A DNA stretch of 64,000 nt from NCBI RefSeq assembly GCF_000308495.1, contig NZ_BAFU01000019.1, positions 59,770-123,769 of the forward strand, in the 5' to 3' direction. Shown one piece after another: positions 25,383-34,645 of the stretch. Position 1 is the first letter of the stretch. The number at the start of each line of letters is the position of its first letter. The stretch comes from Nocardia brevicatena NBRC 12119 (GTDB taxonomy: Bacteria > Actinomycetota > Actinomycetes > Mycobacteriales > Mycobacteriaceae). The notes beneath the pieces were generated by a model that saw nothing but the letters and a program-made list of their open reading frames with translations, did not search any database and had not been told where the DNA came from. A program made the position numbers and the translations under genes.

Positions 25383-28300
25383 CCACCGGCTTCCGGATGG
25401 AAGCACCCCGGTTCTGTTGTCCTCGGACACCGCCGACGGTGTACGCGCCGAGGCCGCGGCCGTACTGGCCTATCTCGAACCACGATCGAAGGTGACCCCG
25501 GACCGGGTGGCGGATATGTTGTTTCGCACTCGCGCCCCGCGCCGGCACAGGACGCTGGCGATGGTGCGAACTCGGGACGAACTGCTCGTCGCCCTGCGGG
25601 CGATCCTGTCCGGGCAGGCGCACACCTCGGTCGTGCGATCCGACGCCCCGGCGACGGCGCGTCGGATCGGTTTCGTCTTTCCGGGCCAGGGCAGCCAGTG
25701 GCCCGGTATGGGTGCGTTGTACCACCGGACGTCGGCCGCCTATCGGCGTGCCGTGGACGACTGCGTGGCGGTCCACACCGAACGCTATGGACACGCCCGG
25801 CCGCTGCGCTACCTGCTCGGTGACGAGGGTTGTTATGAGGACAAGGTGTGGGAAGTGCAGCCCGCGCTGATGTTCCACATGTACGGTCTGGCCGCGATGT
25901 GGCGGGCCGCCGGGGTGCTTCCCGGCGCGACCATCGGCCACAGCCAAGGGGAATTGGCGGCCGCGGCGGTCGCCGGGGTGATGACGCTGCGCGATGCGGT
26001 TCTCGCGGTCACCCACCGCGCACTGCTCGTCGAGCGGATCGCGCCCAGCGGCTGCTCGATGGCCGTACTGGGGATGGGCGCCGAGGAATGTGAGGATATG
26101 CTGGCCCGGACGTCGGGATGGGCCGAACTGTCGGTGGTCAACGCGCCGAACATCGTCGCGATTTCCGGCGACCGCGAAGCCATTGCCGAAGTGGTGGCGA
26201 TGGCGATCGACCGCGGGCGGTTCGCCAAGGAGATCCAGGTCGCCTACCCGGCGCACACCACGTTTCTCCACCGGCTGCGAAACGATTTCGAATCCATGCT
26301 GGGTGAGGAGATGAGCAGCCAGACCTTCACGGCCGGCGAGATGACCTGCTATGGGGCCACTCTCGGCGCCCCCATCACTCAGGATCTGAGCCACCGACAG
26401 TACTGGTTCTGGAATCTGCGCAACAAGGTGCGATTCGACCGCGCCGTGGTCGCCGCGTGCACCGACGGTATCGATACTTTGATCGAGATCGCCGAACACC
26501 CGGTGCTGCAGTTGGCATTGCAGGAGAACGCCGCCATGGCGCCGAAGCCTTCGACGGGTATCGACCGCGATATCCGGGTGATGGGCACGTCCCGACGCGA
26601 TGCCACCGGGCTGAGCGAGTTCACCCACAATCTCGCCTGCGTCGCCGTCGCGGATCTGAACTTCCGTTGGGAGGCGTTGCGCACCGAGCTTCCGGGCGAG
26701 ACCGTCACGTTGCCGTTGCGCGATTTCCCGCATACCCGCCTGAATCAACGGCGACTGTGGGCGGTCCCGGATGATCCGGCACCGGCCGCCTCGGACTTGT
26801 CCGTCTCCGGACCGAAAACGGGCGAGCCCGCCGCCGACCGACCGGCACCACAGCGGTTGACCACCACCTGGCTTCCGGTTACCCAACGGCCGATGAATGG
26901 GCCCCGCGCTCTGGCGTTGGTCGACCACACCGGCCGTGGCGCGGACTTGGCGTCGGCGCTTGCCGCCGCGGCCGATCGGTACGGGGCGGCCGCGACGGTA
27001 TTCGACCGTGTGGCGCTCGCCGAACTCGACGGGGCGTCGGAACCGGTCGACTACGACACCGCGGTGATCCTGTTGCCGGCCGGAGAGCCGGGTATCGACA
27101 TGGCCACCGCGGTCGCCGAGCTCACGGAGTTCTTCGCGGACAGGGTATGGCTGCCTGCGCTCGCCCGGCTGCGACCGGGCGGCGAATGCCGGCTGGTGAC
27201 CATCGGCGGTGAATCCGTTATCGACTCCGATCCGGCACCGCATTGGGTGCACGGATCGATCAGCGCGGGATTCCGCAGTGTGGCCATCGAATATCCGGGT
27301 GTGCTGTTCGGGCATCTCGATCTCGACGTCGGCGAACCCGGTCCGGAGCAGGCCGCGCGTGTCATCGGTGCGCTGCACACCGCGTCCGAGCCCGAACTCG
27401 CGCTACGCGGGGAGACGGTATACGCCAAACGGCTGGTCCCGGACGAGACCACGGTGCCGCTCGATCCGGCCGTTCTCGACCATGTGCTGATCGTCGGTGG
27501 AATCGGTCGGCTCGGTATCCGCTTCTGTGAATATTTCGCGACCTCGGGTGCGCGGCGGATCACCCTGCTCGGCAGGTCCGGTGAAACCCGGGAGGTCTCG
27601 GCGCGAGTGGATCCGATACGCCGTGGCGGAACCGAGATCTCGGTGTATTCCGCCGATATCGGCGATCTCGGAAGCCTGAACCGGTTGGCGGGTGAGCTCG
27701 GCGGTGATCCGGTGACGCTGCTCGTGCACGCTGCGGTCGATTACGTCGACGCCGACCTGGCCCGGATCACCCCGCGGCTGGTCGCGAAGGCGGCGGCGGC
27801 GAAGGTCGTCGGACTCGAAGCGGTGCTCGCCACGCTACCGCGGGCCGAGCGCTGCCGAATCGTCCTGTGTTCGTCCTTCGCGGCCGTCATGGGCGGTCGT
27901 GGGCAGATCCTGTACGCGGTGACCAACCGGATGCTGGATATCGCCGCGCTACGGTTACGGGCACGCGGCGAGGACTGTGTATCTCAGCAGTGGGGTCTGT
28001 GGGAGGTTGCCGGACCGCTCGACGAGGCGGGATTCGCGCGTGTGTCCGGAATGGGGGTGGTCCCGATGAGGCCCGAGGAAGCCATGGCCGTGGGGTTGAC
28101 CGGTCACCGTACCGACGCGGCGGTCATCGCCGCCGACTGGTCTCGGGTGCACGAGGTGATGTGCGCATTCGGCCAGGGCGCGATACCGGCGTCACTACTG
28201 GGTCGGATGCCGTTCGGCGCACTGTCGAATCCTCCTGCGGCCGTGACGGGTCCGCCGGTCGGGCCCGGCTCGGCCGCGGTCGACCGAAGGTCTCTCACCG

Positions 28301-28521
28301 AACGCCTACTCGTCGAACTGGAGTGGGTCATGGGTGTGGAAGGAGCCGATCTCATCGACCGCTCGGCTCCCCTGGTGTCGCTGGGATTGGATTCGCTGCA
28401 GGCCTTGGATTTCCGTAAACGAGTACAGGCGAAGTTGGATCGCGATCTGCCGGTAGCGGCGATCCTGGGGGGCGCGTCGATCGACGATCTCGTATCGCTC
28501 ATGGTCGAGAACGTCGCCTGA
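25375..28521 (+). CDS. mbtD: Polyketide synthase AT-KR-ACP, copy 1 (MbtD-like)
   Basis: The 1048-residue protein has an acyltransferase domain (FPGQGSQWPGMG near 102, GHSQGE with Ser 190), a ketoreductase (GGIGRLGIRF near 706; Ser/Tyr/Asn in CSSFAAVMGGRGQILYAVTN near 830) and a C-terminal ACP (LGLDSLQALDF, Ser about 1007). No dehydratase or enoylreductase is seen, so the product keeps a beta-hydroxyl. GAGGAGG lies just upstream. With the preceding ketosynthase it makes one complete extension module. The AT substrate motif (YPAHT) does not let me choose malonyl or methylmalonyl. Confidence 0.87.
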   Translation: MPSHRLPDGSTPVLLSSDTADGVRAEAAAVLAYLEPRSKVTPDRVADMLFRTRAPRRHRTLAMVRTRDELLVALRAILSGQAHTSVVRSDAPATARRIGFVFPGQGSQWPGMGALYHRTSAAYRRAVDDCVAVHTERYGHARPLRYLLGDEGCYEDKVWEVQPALMFHMYGLAAMWRAAGVLPGATIGHSQGELAAAAVAGVMTLRDAVLAVTHRALLVERIAPSGCSMAVLGMGAEECEDMLARTSGWAELSVVNAPNIVAISGDREAIAEVVAMAIDRGRFAKEIQVAYPAHTTFLHRLRNDFESMLGEEMSSQTFTAGEMTCYGATLGAPITQDLSHRQYWFWNLRNKVRFDRAVVAACTDGIDTLIEIAEHPVLQLALQENAAMAPKPSTGIDRDIRVMGTSRRDATGLSEFTHNLACVAVADLNFRWEALRTELPGETVTLPLRDFPHTRLNQRRLWAVPDDPAPAASDLSVSGPKTGEPAADRPAPQRLTTTWLPVTQRPMNGPRALALVDHTGRGADLASALAAAADRYGAAATVFDRVALAELDGASEPVDYDTAVILLPAGEPGIDMATAVAELTEFFADRVWLPALARLRPGGECRLVTIGGESVIDSDPAPHWVHGSISAGFRSVAIEYPGVLFGHLDLDVGEPGPEQAARVIGALHTASEPELALRGETVYAKRLVPDETTVPLDPAVLDHVLIVGGIGRLGIRFCEYFATSGARRITLLGRSGETREVSARVDPIRRGGTEISVYSADIGDLGSLNRLAGELGGDPVTLLVHAAVDYVDADLARITPRLVAKAAAAKVVGLEAVLATLPRAERCRIVLCSSFAAVMGGRGQILYAVTNRMLDIAALRLRARGEDCVSQQWGLWEVAGPLDEAGFARVSGMGVVPMRPEEAMAVGLTGHRTDAAVIAADWSRVHEVMCAFGQGAIPASLLGRMPFGALSNPPAAVTGPPVGPGSAAVDRRSLTERLLVELEWVMGVEGADLIDRSAPLVSLGLDSLQALDFRKRVQAKLDRDLPVAAILGGASIDDLVSLMVENVA

Positions 28522-28534
28522 GGCGGGTCGGAGG

Positions 28535-28560
28535 GGCCCACCGACGGTAAGCGGTGGGCC
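28535..28560. terminator. Hairpin between convergent genes
   Basis: GGCCCACCG (28535-28543) pairs with CGGTGGGCC (28552-28560). It lies between the stop of the polyketide gene (28521) and the stop of the minus-strand secreted-protein gene (28589). Confidence 0.7.
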
Positions 28561-28588
28561 GGTCTCCGTTCCGTTACGTCACATGCCG

Positions 28589-29074
28589 TTACACGGTGCA
28601 GGGCAGGAAAGCGACCCTGGCGACGGTGCACTGGGCTTCCCGGGTGAGCTTCCAGGTGCCGTCGATCTGCCGCCAGGTCAGGGTGTAATAGAAGGGGTCA
28701 TAGCCGTCGACGGCGGTCTGTAGCTGCGCGCTGAGGACATCGCCGTTGACCGTGACGGGGCCGAGGATGGACCAGCGGAAGCTGGGGGGTGCGGCATCCA
28801 TGGCGGCGGCGACCTGGTCGACGAGCGGAAGCCCGGCCGCACCGGCCTCGAGTTCGGCGGCGCGGGCGGTGGGGGCGGCGCCTCGGTTGAGCGCCACTTG
28901 CAGTTTCGCCTGCAGTTCGCCGGGACCCGGGGCCTGGGTGCGCATCGGGGTGACCACCGGCGCGGCGGCGGCGGGGGCCACGGTGGATACGGCACCGAGG
29001 CCGACCGCGAGGGCGGCGGCGAGCGTGCAGGTCGCGGCGGCGACGCGGTGCAGTGGCCTGGTCGTCCTGGTCAT
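28589..29074 (-). CDS. Secreted MTB12-like low-molecular-weight protein
   Basis: The 161-residue product starts MTRTTRPLHRVAAATCTLAA, a Sec-type signal peptide with an Ala-rich core and an AAAAP cleavage area near residue 38. The mature part (GELQAKLQVALNRGAAPTAR, YYTLTWRQIDGTWKLTREAQC) resembles the actinobacterial MTB12/CFP-2 family of secreted antigens with a lumazine-binding-like fold; this is recalled, not searched. GGAAGA lies upstream of the ATG at 29074. It is divergent from the thioesterase, and two iron boxes lie between, so it is probably iron-regulated. Its role in iron uptake is unknown. Confidence 0.65.
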   Translation of the reverse strand: MTRTTRPLHRVAAATCTLAAALAVGLGAVSTVAPAAAAPVVTPMRTQAPGPGELQAKLQVALNRGAAPTARAAELEAGAAGLPLVDQVAAAMDAAPPSFRWSILGPVTVNGDVLSAQLQTAVDGYDPFYYTLTWRQIDGTWKLTREAQCTVARVAFLPCTV

Positions 29075-29135
29075 GCGTTCTTCCAATCGTTCTGACGGCG
29101 GGGATACCTTTCGGTCCCCTGCTTTCCCATGATAG

Positions 29136-29154
29136 TAAGGTAAGCCTATGCATA
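29136..29154 (-). promoter_or_regulatory. Iron box of the secreted-protein gene
   Basis: TAAGGTAAGCCTATGCATA (plus reading) fits the cluster's iron-box variant and lies about 60 bp before the minus-strand start at 29074. Confidence 0.7.
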
Positions 29155-29191
29155 CTGAAATAGCCGACCGTAGATCAGTTGTCCAGGTCGG

Positions 29192-29210
29192 TAAAGTTAG
29201 CCTATGCTAA
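29192..29210 (+). promoter_or_regulatory. Iron box of the thioesterase/second polyketide operon
   Basis: TAAAGTTAGCCTATGCTAA fits the IdeR/DtxR consensus at 16 of 19 positions. It lies 157 bp upstream of the thioesterase start, which heads the operon running to 46956. Confidence 0.7.
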
Positions 29211-29367
29211 GGTCCCTGCGGTACTGCTGCTCGACCGGCCGCGACGTCCGTCTCCCGTCGTGACGGAGATCGCGCGCAGGCGCCTCGTATTCGCCGGTTT
29301 CGAGTGGCGGTGGCGCATACGAAAGCAGGTCGGCCGGACGGGCCGTAGGTAGGAGAGGTGCGGGTAA

Positions 29368-30123
29368 ATGCCCACAGAACTCGGCTGGATCAGGCAATTT
29401 CACGCTCCGCGTTCCCCGGAATCGGCACCGCTCGTGATATTTCCCCACGCAGGTGCGGGTGCCTCCGCGTATCGAGCGTTCAGCAAGGAACTCGCCCGGC
29501 ATTTCGACACCATTGTCATGCAATACCCGGGCCGACAGGACCGGGTCCGGGAAGTCGCGGCCGAAACCTTGCCCGATATCGCGGCCGGGGCGTTCGAGGC
29601 GTTCGGTTCCTCGCCGCACAACCGGAACCGGCCGATCACCGTCTTCGGGCACAGCATGGGCGCCATCATCGCATTCGAATTCGTTCGACTGGCCGAACAG
29701 GCCGGTCTTCCCATCAGGTTGTTGGCGGCATCATCGGCCGGCGCTCCGATGTGTATCGCCGACCTCCCCCCGCACCCGAGCGACGACGAACAACTGCTCG
29801 AGCACATGTCGGCGCTCAACGGCACCGGCGACGCCGTCATGGCCAGCCGGGAGGTCCTGCGGATGGCGCTGCCGGTGATGAAGGCCGACTATCGCGCCTT
29901 CGACGCCTACTCCTGCCCGCCCGATATCCGAATCGCCGCGCCGATCGCGGTGCTGGGTGGCGACACGGACCCGTTCGTCGCGCCCCGCGATCTGTATGCC
30001 TGGGAGGCCCACACCGAGGCGGGGATTCAGGTGACGCTGTTCAACGGGGGGCATTTCTATCTCAACGAGCACCACGCCGGTATCGCCGAATTGCTTGTCG
30101 CGGAAACCAGCGTGGTCGCGTAA
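29368..30123 (+). CDS. Type II thioesterase of the siderophore assembly line
   Basis: The 251-residue alpha/beta-hydrolase has FPHAGAGASAY near residue 25, the nucleophile motif GHSMGA with Ser 96, and the catalytic His in NGGHFYL near 232; Asp is probably in GGDTDPFV. Type II thioesterases clear mis-primed carrier domains, and in clusters without an integrated TE may also release product. An AGGAGAGG lies upstream. It is the first gene of a long plus-strand operon with the second polyketide pair and two NRPSs. Confidence 0.85.
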   Translation: MPTELGWIRQFHAPRSPESAPLVIFPHAGAGASAYRAFSKELARHFDTIVMQYPGRQDRVREVAAETLPDIAAGAFEAFGSSPHNRNRPITVFGHSMGAIIAFEFVRLAEQAGLPIRLLAASSAGAPMCIADLPPHPSDDEQLLEHMSALNGTGDAVMASREVLRMALPVMKADYRAFDAYSCPPDIRIAAPIAVLGGDTDPFVAPRDLYAWEAHTEAGIQVTLFNGGHFYLNEHHAGIAELLVAETSVVA

Positions 30124-30168
30124 TCGCCGGCCTCGGCCCCAGAGCACGGCATTCGTAAGGAAGTGCAG

Positions 30169-31497
30169 ATGACCCCCACCAAAGACGATCCCATTGCAAT
30201 CGTCGGAATGGCGGTCGAGGCGCCGGGCGGGATCGAAACCCTCACCGAATTCTGGTCCGCCTTGGCCGAATCCCGTGAATTGATCTCCCCTTTCCCGCGT
30301 GATCGCGGCTGGCCGCTCGACCGCGTGCTCACCCTGGACCGCACCGAAGGCTGGTCTCCGGTGCGTGACGCCGGCGGATTTCTGAGCAGCGCCGCCGAAT
30401 TCGACGCCACGTTCTTCGGGATCACCCCACGCGAGGCGGTCGCCATGGATCCGCAGCAGCGCGTGGCGATGCGGGTCGCGTGGCGAGCGCTCGAGCACGC
30501 GGGTATCAACCCGGGCATGCTCGCCGGGGACTCCGGCGGATGCTGGATGGGGGTCTCCGGCACCGAATACGGACCGCGGGCCGACGATATCACCGAGTAC
30601 ACCGGGTATCGCGCCACCGGAACCGCGCTCGGTGCGGTTGCCGGGCGTATTTCACACAGCCTCGGTCTCATCGGGCCCTCGATCAGCGTCGATACCGCCT
30701 GCGCGTCTTCACTGACCGCGCTACACCAGGCCGCGAGCGCGATACGTGGCGGAGAATGCGACTGGGCGTTGGCCGGTGCGGTGTGTGTGATGGGTTCGCC
30801 GGCGGCCTTCCTCGAATTCGCCAAGAACAACGCCCTCGCCTCCGACGGCCACTGCCGTTCCTATGCGGCCTCCGCGACGGGCACCCTGTGGGGAGAAGGC
30901 GCTGGTGTTTTCGTGCTGGAACGCCTCTCGCGCGCCGAGGAACTCGGCCACCGCGTGTTCGGCACCCTCTGCGGTTCGCGGATAAACCACAACGGCAAAG
31001 GCGCGCCACTGGCGGTACCCGACTCGGCCGCTCAGGAACGCCTGATCCGTGACGCCCTCACCGTCGCGGATCTCGCACCCGAGGCAATCGGGTTGATCGA
31101 GGGACACGGTACAGGAACTCCGATCGGCGACCCGGTGGAACTGGCCGCACTGGCACGGACCTACGGGGCCGCCGCCCGCGCCGATGCCGGTCCGGCGCTG
31201 GGGTCGGTCAAATCGAATGCCGGCCACGCGCAGGCGGCCTCGGGCATCCTCGGACTGATCAAGGTGCTGCTGTGCGGGGCCTACGGGTATATCGTGCCCA
31301 GCCTGTGGGCGGACGATCCGACCACCGAACTCGATTGGTCGACCACCAAGCTGAGGCTGGCCACGAAGTACGAACCCTGGGAACCGGTCGACGGCGTTCG
31401 TTACGGGGCCGTGTCGTCGTTCGGTGTCGCCGGCACCAATGCGCACGTCATTGTCGGTATCCCGGCCGATCTCGAGGAAGAGTTCACCGATGCCTAG
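30169..31497 (+). CDS. mbtC: Stand-alone ketosynthase, copy 2 (MbtC-like)
   Basis: The 442-residue ketosynthase has the same catalytic set as copy 1: VDTACASSLT, EGHGTGTPIGD and KSNAGHAQAASG. By eye roughly two thirds or more of the residues agree with the product at 24036. AAGGAAG precedes the ATG. It overlaps the next gene by the same 8 bases (ATGCCTAG) as copy 1, so the whole pair has been duplicated and then diverged. All catalytic residues are kept, so it is probably active. Confidence 0.87.
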   Translation: MTPTKDDPIAIVGMAVEAPGGIETLTEFWSALAESRELISPFPRDRGWPLDRVLTLDRTEGWSPVRDAGGFLSSAAEFDATFFGITPREAVAMDPQQRVAMRVAWRALEHAGINPGMLAGDSGGCWMGVSGTEYGPRADDITEYTGYRATGTALGAVAGRISHSLGLIGPSISVDTACASSLTALHQAASAIRGGECDWALAGAVCVMGSPAAFLEFAKNNALASDGHCRSYAASATGTLWGEGAGVFVLERLSRAEELGHRVFGTLCGSRINHNGKGAPLAVPDSAAQERLIRDALTVADLAPEAIGLIEGHGTGTPIGDPVELAALARTYGAAARADAGPALGSVKSNAGHAQAASGILGLIKVLLCGAYGYIVPSLWADDPTTELDWSTTKLRLATKYEPWEPVDGVRYGAVSSFGVAGTNAHVIVGIPADLEEEFTDA

Positions 31498-34400
31498 CCA
31501 TCGGCTGCCGGACGGCAGCATTCCGGTTCTGCTGACGGCCGATTCCGTTATCGGTATGCGTGCCGAGGCGGCGGCGATCCGGGGCTATCTCGACACTCGT
31601 CCGCAGATCACCCCGGAACAGGTGTCCGATATGGTGTTCCGCACTCGAATCCCGCGCCGGTATCGCGCATTGGCGCTGGTGCGGACGCGGGACGAACTGC
31701 TCGGCGCCCTGCGCGCCGTCGTCGACGGAACGGAGCATCCGGCAGTGGTGTCCGGTTCCGGCGCGACCCGCGCCCGCCGGATCGGGTTCGTCTTCCCCGG
31801 CCAGGGGAGTCAGCGTCCGGGTATGGGCGCAGTGTTCTACGACCGCTCCACGCATTACCGGCAGGCCGTCGACGAGTGCGCGGCCCTGCACCTGGACCGC
31901 TTCGGCCACTCGGAACCGCTGTCCTATCTGCGTGGTGACGAGGGCGGTTACGCGGACGCTGTATGGGTGATCCAGCCCGCGCTGATGTTCCACATGTACG
32001 GTCTGGCCGCGATGTGGCAGGCCGCGGGGGTACGACCGGCCGCGACGATCGGACACAGCCAGGGCGAATTGGCCGCCGGTGCCGTCGCGGGCGTGATGAC
32101 CCCACGTGACTCGGTGCTCGCGGTCACCCTCCGTGCGCTGGCGGTGGACCGTCATTCACCGGACGGCTATTCGATGGCCGTGTTGGGCATGAACCGGGAC
32201 GAGACCGAGGCCCTGCTGGCCCGGCACACCGGGTGGGCGGAGCTCTCGGTGGTCAATTCCCCCAATATCCTCGCCGTTTCGGGAGAACGAAAGGCGATCG
32301 CCACGCTGGTGGCCGCCGCGACCGAGGCGGGAAAGTTCGCTCGGGAGATCAAGGTCGACTATCCGGCGCACACCTCCATCGTGAGCGAGTTCGCGGTCGA
32401 GGCCGCCGCGATGCTGGGTGACGAAATGAGCGGCAGCCATTTCACCTCGAGCGATATCGCCTGCTACGGCGCAACCTTGGGTACGCCGATCACCCCCGAG
32501 ATGAACCACCAGAACTACTGGTTCCTGAACCTGCGCAACCGGGTGCGCTTCGATCTGGCCATCACCGCCGCGGCGGCCGGCGGTATCGACACCTTCATCG
32601 AGGTGGCCGAGCACCCCATTCTGCAGTTGGCACTGCAGGAGAACCTGAGCGTGGTCCCACCGGGGCCTGGCGGCAAGGCTCGCGACTTCACGGTGCTCGG
32701 CACCTCCGTGCGCACCGCCGAAGGGCTCGGAGAGTTCAGCCGGAACGTGGCGGCCATCGCCGTCCACGACACGAACTTCGACTGGACGGCGCTGCGGGTG
32801 CCCGCGGCGGAGGAACGCCCCGCGCGTCCATTGCTCGATTTCCCACTCACCTGGATGAACCCCGAGAAATTGTGGGCGAAGGCGTCGTATGGTCCGGACG
32901 CCTTTGCCGAAACCGGAGGGCCGAACCGTCCTCGGCCCGAACGGTTGGTGCAGTGCTGGCGGCGCCTGGACCGACAGTCGCTGGTCGCGCCGCGCGCCCT
33001 CGCGGTGCTCGACCACACAGGAGAATGCACCGAATCGGCCGAGGCCCTTCGAGTGGCCGCGGACCGACACGGCGCGAATATCACGGTGCTCGACGCGCGG
33101 CGGGTATCCGAACCGGGGACCGATCTGTCCGGTATCGACGCACTGATCGTATTGCTTCCGCCGCGCCCGGCCGTCGACGGTCCGGAAGTGCTCGCCGATG
33201 TGGCCGACTTCTTCGCCGAACGAGCCTGGCTGCCGGGGGTCTCCGGACTGTCACGCGGGGCCGAATGCTGGTTGGTGACCATCGGCGGCGAAGTGGTGGT
33301 GGAACACGATACGGTGCCCCAGATGTTCCACGGCGCCGTCGCCGCCGGATTCCGCAGTGTCGGCGTCGAATACCCCGGCCTGTCGTTCCGGCATCTCGAT
33401 CTCGCGGCCACCGAATCCGTGTCCACGCAGGCGGCCCGGGTCATCGCAGCCGTGCACTCGGTGGGCGAGCCGGAACTCGCCCTGCGCGACGGCGCTGTCT
33501 ACACCAAGCGCCTGGTGCGCGACGACATCCTGGCCCCGGTCGACGAGACCCGCCTGGACCATGTGCTGATCGTCGGTGGAACCGGTCAACTCGGCCTGCT
33601 GTTCTGCGCGCATTTCGTGGACGCCGGAGCACGGCGGATCACCCTGCTGAGCCGCTCCGGGGAGACCGACGCGGTCGCGAGCCGATTGGCGCGGCTCCGG
33701 CGGCGTGGGTACACCGAGATCGTTGTCCACGCCTGCGATGCGACCGATCCGGCGGCGGTCGCTGCGGTCGCGGCGGGTCTCGCCGATCGGCCGGTCACGC
33801 TGTTGGTGCACGCGGCGGTCAACTACATCGATGCCGGAATTGCCGAGATCACCCGGGAGATGGTCGACACCGCGGCCGGGTCCAAGATCATCGGCCTGCA
33901 CACCGTACTCGCCGGGCTGCCGTTGGCGTCGGACTGTCGGATCGTTCTGTTCTCCTCGATCGCCGCTACCGTGGGCGGACGGGGGCAGCCGCTGTACGCG
34001 GTGAACAACCGAATGCTCGATATCACCGCACACGCATTACGCGAGCGCGGATACGACTGCGTCTCCCTGGAATGGGGGCTGTGGCAGGTTGTCGGACCGC
34101 TCGACGCGGACGGGCTGGCCAGGGTCGACGGTATGGGGATCGTGCCGATGGAACCCTCCGAGGCGATCGCCGCCGGCCTCACCGGACACCGTACGGACGC
34201 GGTGGTAGCCGCGGGCGACTGGCCGCATCTGCACGATATGCTGTCCGCCTTCGGCCACGGGCCTCTGGTCGGCGAATTGTTCGATACCCCGGCCGCCGTT
34301 TCCCACACCCCGACGAGGGAACCGGCGGCGGTCCCGCCCTCCGCCCGGGACGACCATCCCGAAGCGTCCGCGCCTACCGCCGCACCCGTGGACGGCGACC

Positions 34401-34633
34401 TGGCCGACCTGATGCTCGTCGAGCTCGCTCGGGTGATGGGCGCGGACGGCATCGAGGCCATAGACAGCGCGGCCCCGCTCGTCGCGCTCGGTCTGGATTC
34501 CCTGCAGGCGCTGGACTTCCGCAAACGGGTCAAGGCGGAGCTGGATCGCGACCTTCCGGTCGCGGCGATTCTCGGGGGCGCGTCGTTCGACGACATCGTG
34601 CTGCTGATGACGGAAAACACCAACGAGGGCTGA
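31490..34633 (+). CDS. mbtD: Polyketide synthase AT-KR-ACP, copy 2 (MbtD-like)
   Basis: The 1047-residue protein parallels copy 1: FPGQGSQRPGMG, GHSQGELAAGA, KR loop GGTGQLGLLF, catalytic Ser/Tyr/Asn in FSSIAATVGGRGQPLYAVNN, and ACP LGLDSLQALDF. The start MPSHRLPDGS is shared with copy 1. The linker before the ACP is longer and Pro/Ala-rich. Reductive domains are again only KR. Because AT, KR and ACP motifs are all intact, two polyketide extension modules can be active in the same cluster, one more than in mycobactin. Confidence 0.87.
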   Translation: MPSHRLPDGSIPVLLTADSVIGMRAEAAAIRGYLDTRPQITPEQVSDMVFRTRIPRRYRALALVRTRDELLGALRAVVDGTEHPAVVSGSGATRARRIGFVFPGQGSQRPGMGAVFYDRSTHYRQAVDECAALHLDRFGHSEPLSYLRGDEGGYADAVWVIQPALMFHMYGLAAMWQAAGVRPAATIGHSQGELAAGAVAGVMTPRDSVLAVTLRALAVDRHSPDGYSMAVLGMNRDETEALLARHTGWAELSVVNSPNILAVSGERKAIATLVAAATEAGKFAREIKVDYPAHTSIVSEFAVEAAAMLGDEMSGSHFTSSDIACYGATLGTPITPEMNHQNYWFLNLRNRVRFDLAITAAAAGGIDTFIEVAEHPILQLALQENLSVVPPGPGGKARDFTVLGTSVRTAEGLGEFSRNVAAIAVHDTNFDWTALRVPAAEERPARPLLDFPLTWMNPEKLWAKASYGPDAFAETGGPNRPRPERLVQCWRRLDRQSLVAPRALAVLDHTGECTESAEALRVAADRHGANITVLDARRVSEPGTDLSGIDALIVLLPPRPAVDGPEVLADVADFFAERAWLPGVSGLSRGAECWLVTIGGEVVVEHDTVPQMFHGAVAAGFRSVGVEYPGLSFRHLDLAATESVSTQAARVIAAVHSVGEPELALRDGAVYTKRLVRDDILAPVDETRLDHVLIVGGTGQLGLLFCAHFVDAGARRITLLSRSGETDAVASRLARLRRRGYTEIVVHACDATDPAAVAAVAAGLADRPVTLLVHAAVNYIDAGIAEITREMVDTAAGSKIIGLHTVLAGLPLASDCRIVLFSSIAATVGGRGQPLYAVNNRMLDITAHALRERGYDCVSLEWGLWQVVGPLDADGLARVDGMGIVPMEPSEAIAAGLTGHRTDAVVAAGDWPHLHDMLSAFGHGPLVGELFDTPAAVSHTPTREPAAVPPSARDDHPEASAPTAAPVDGDLADLMLVELARVMGADGIEAIDSAAPLVALGLDSLQALDFRKRVKAELDRDLPVAAILGGASFDDIVLLMTENTNEG

Positions 34634-34645
34634 GAGGCCGGATAT

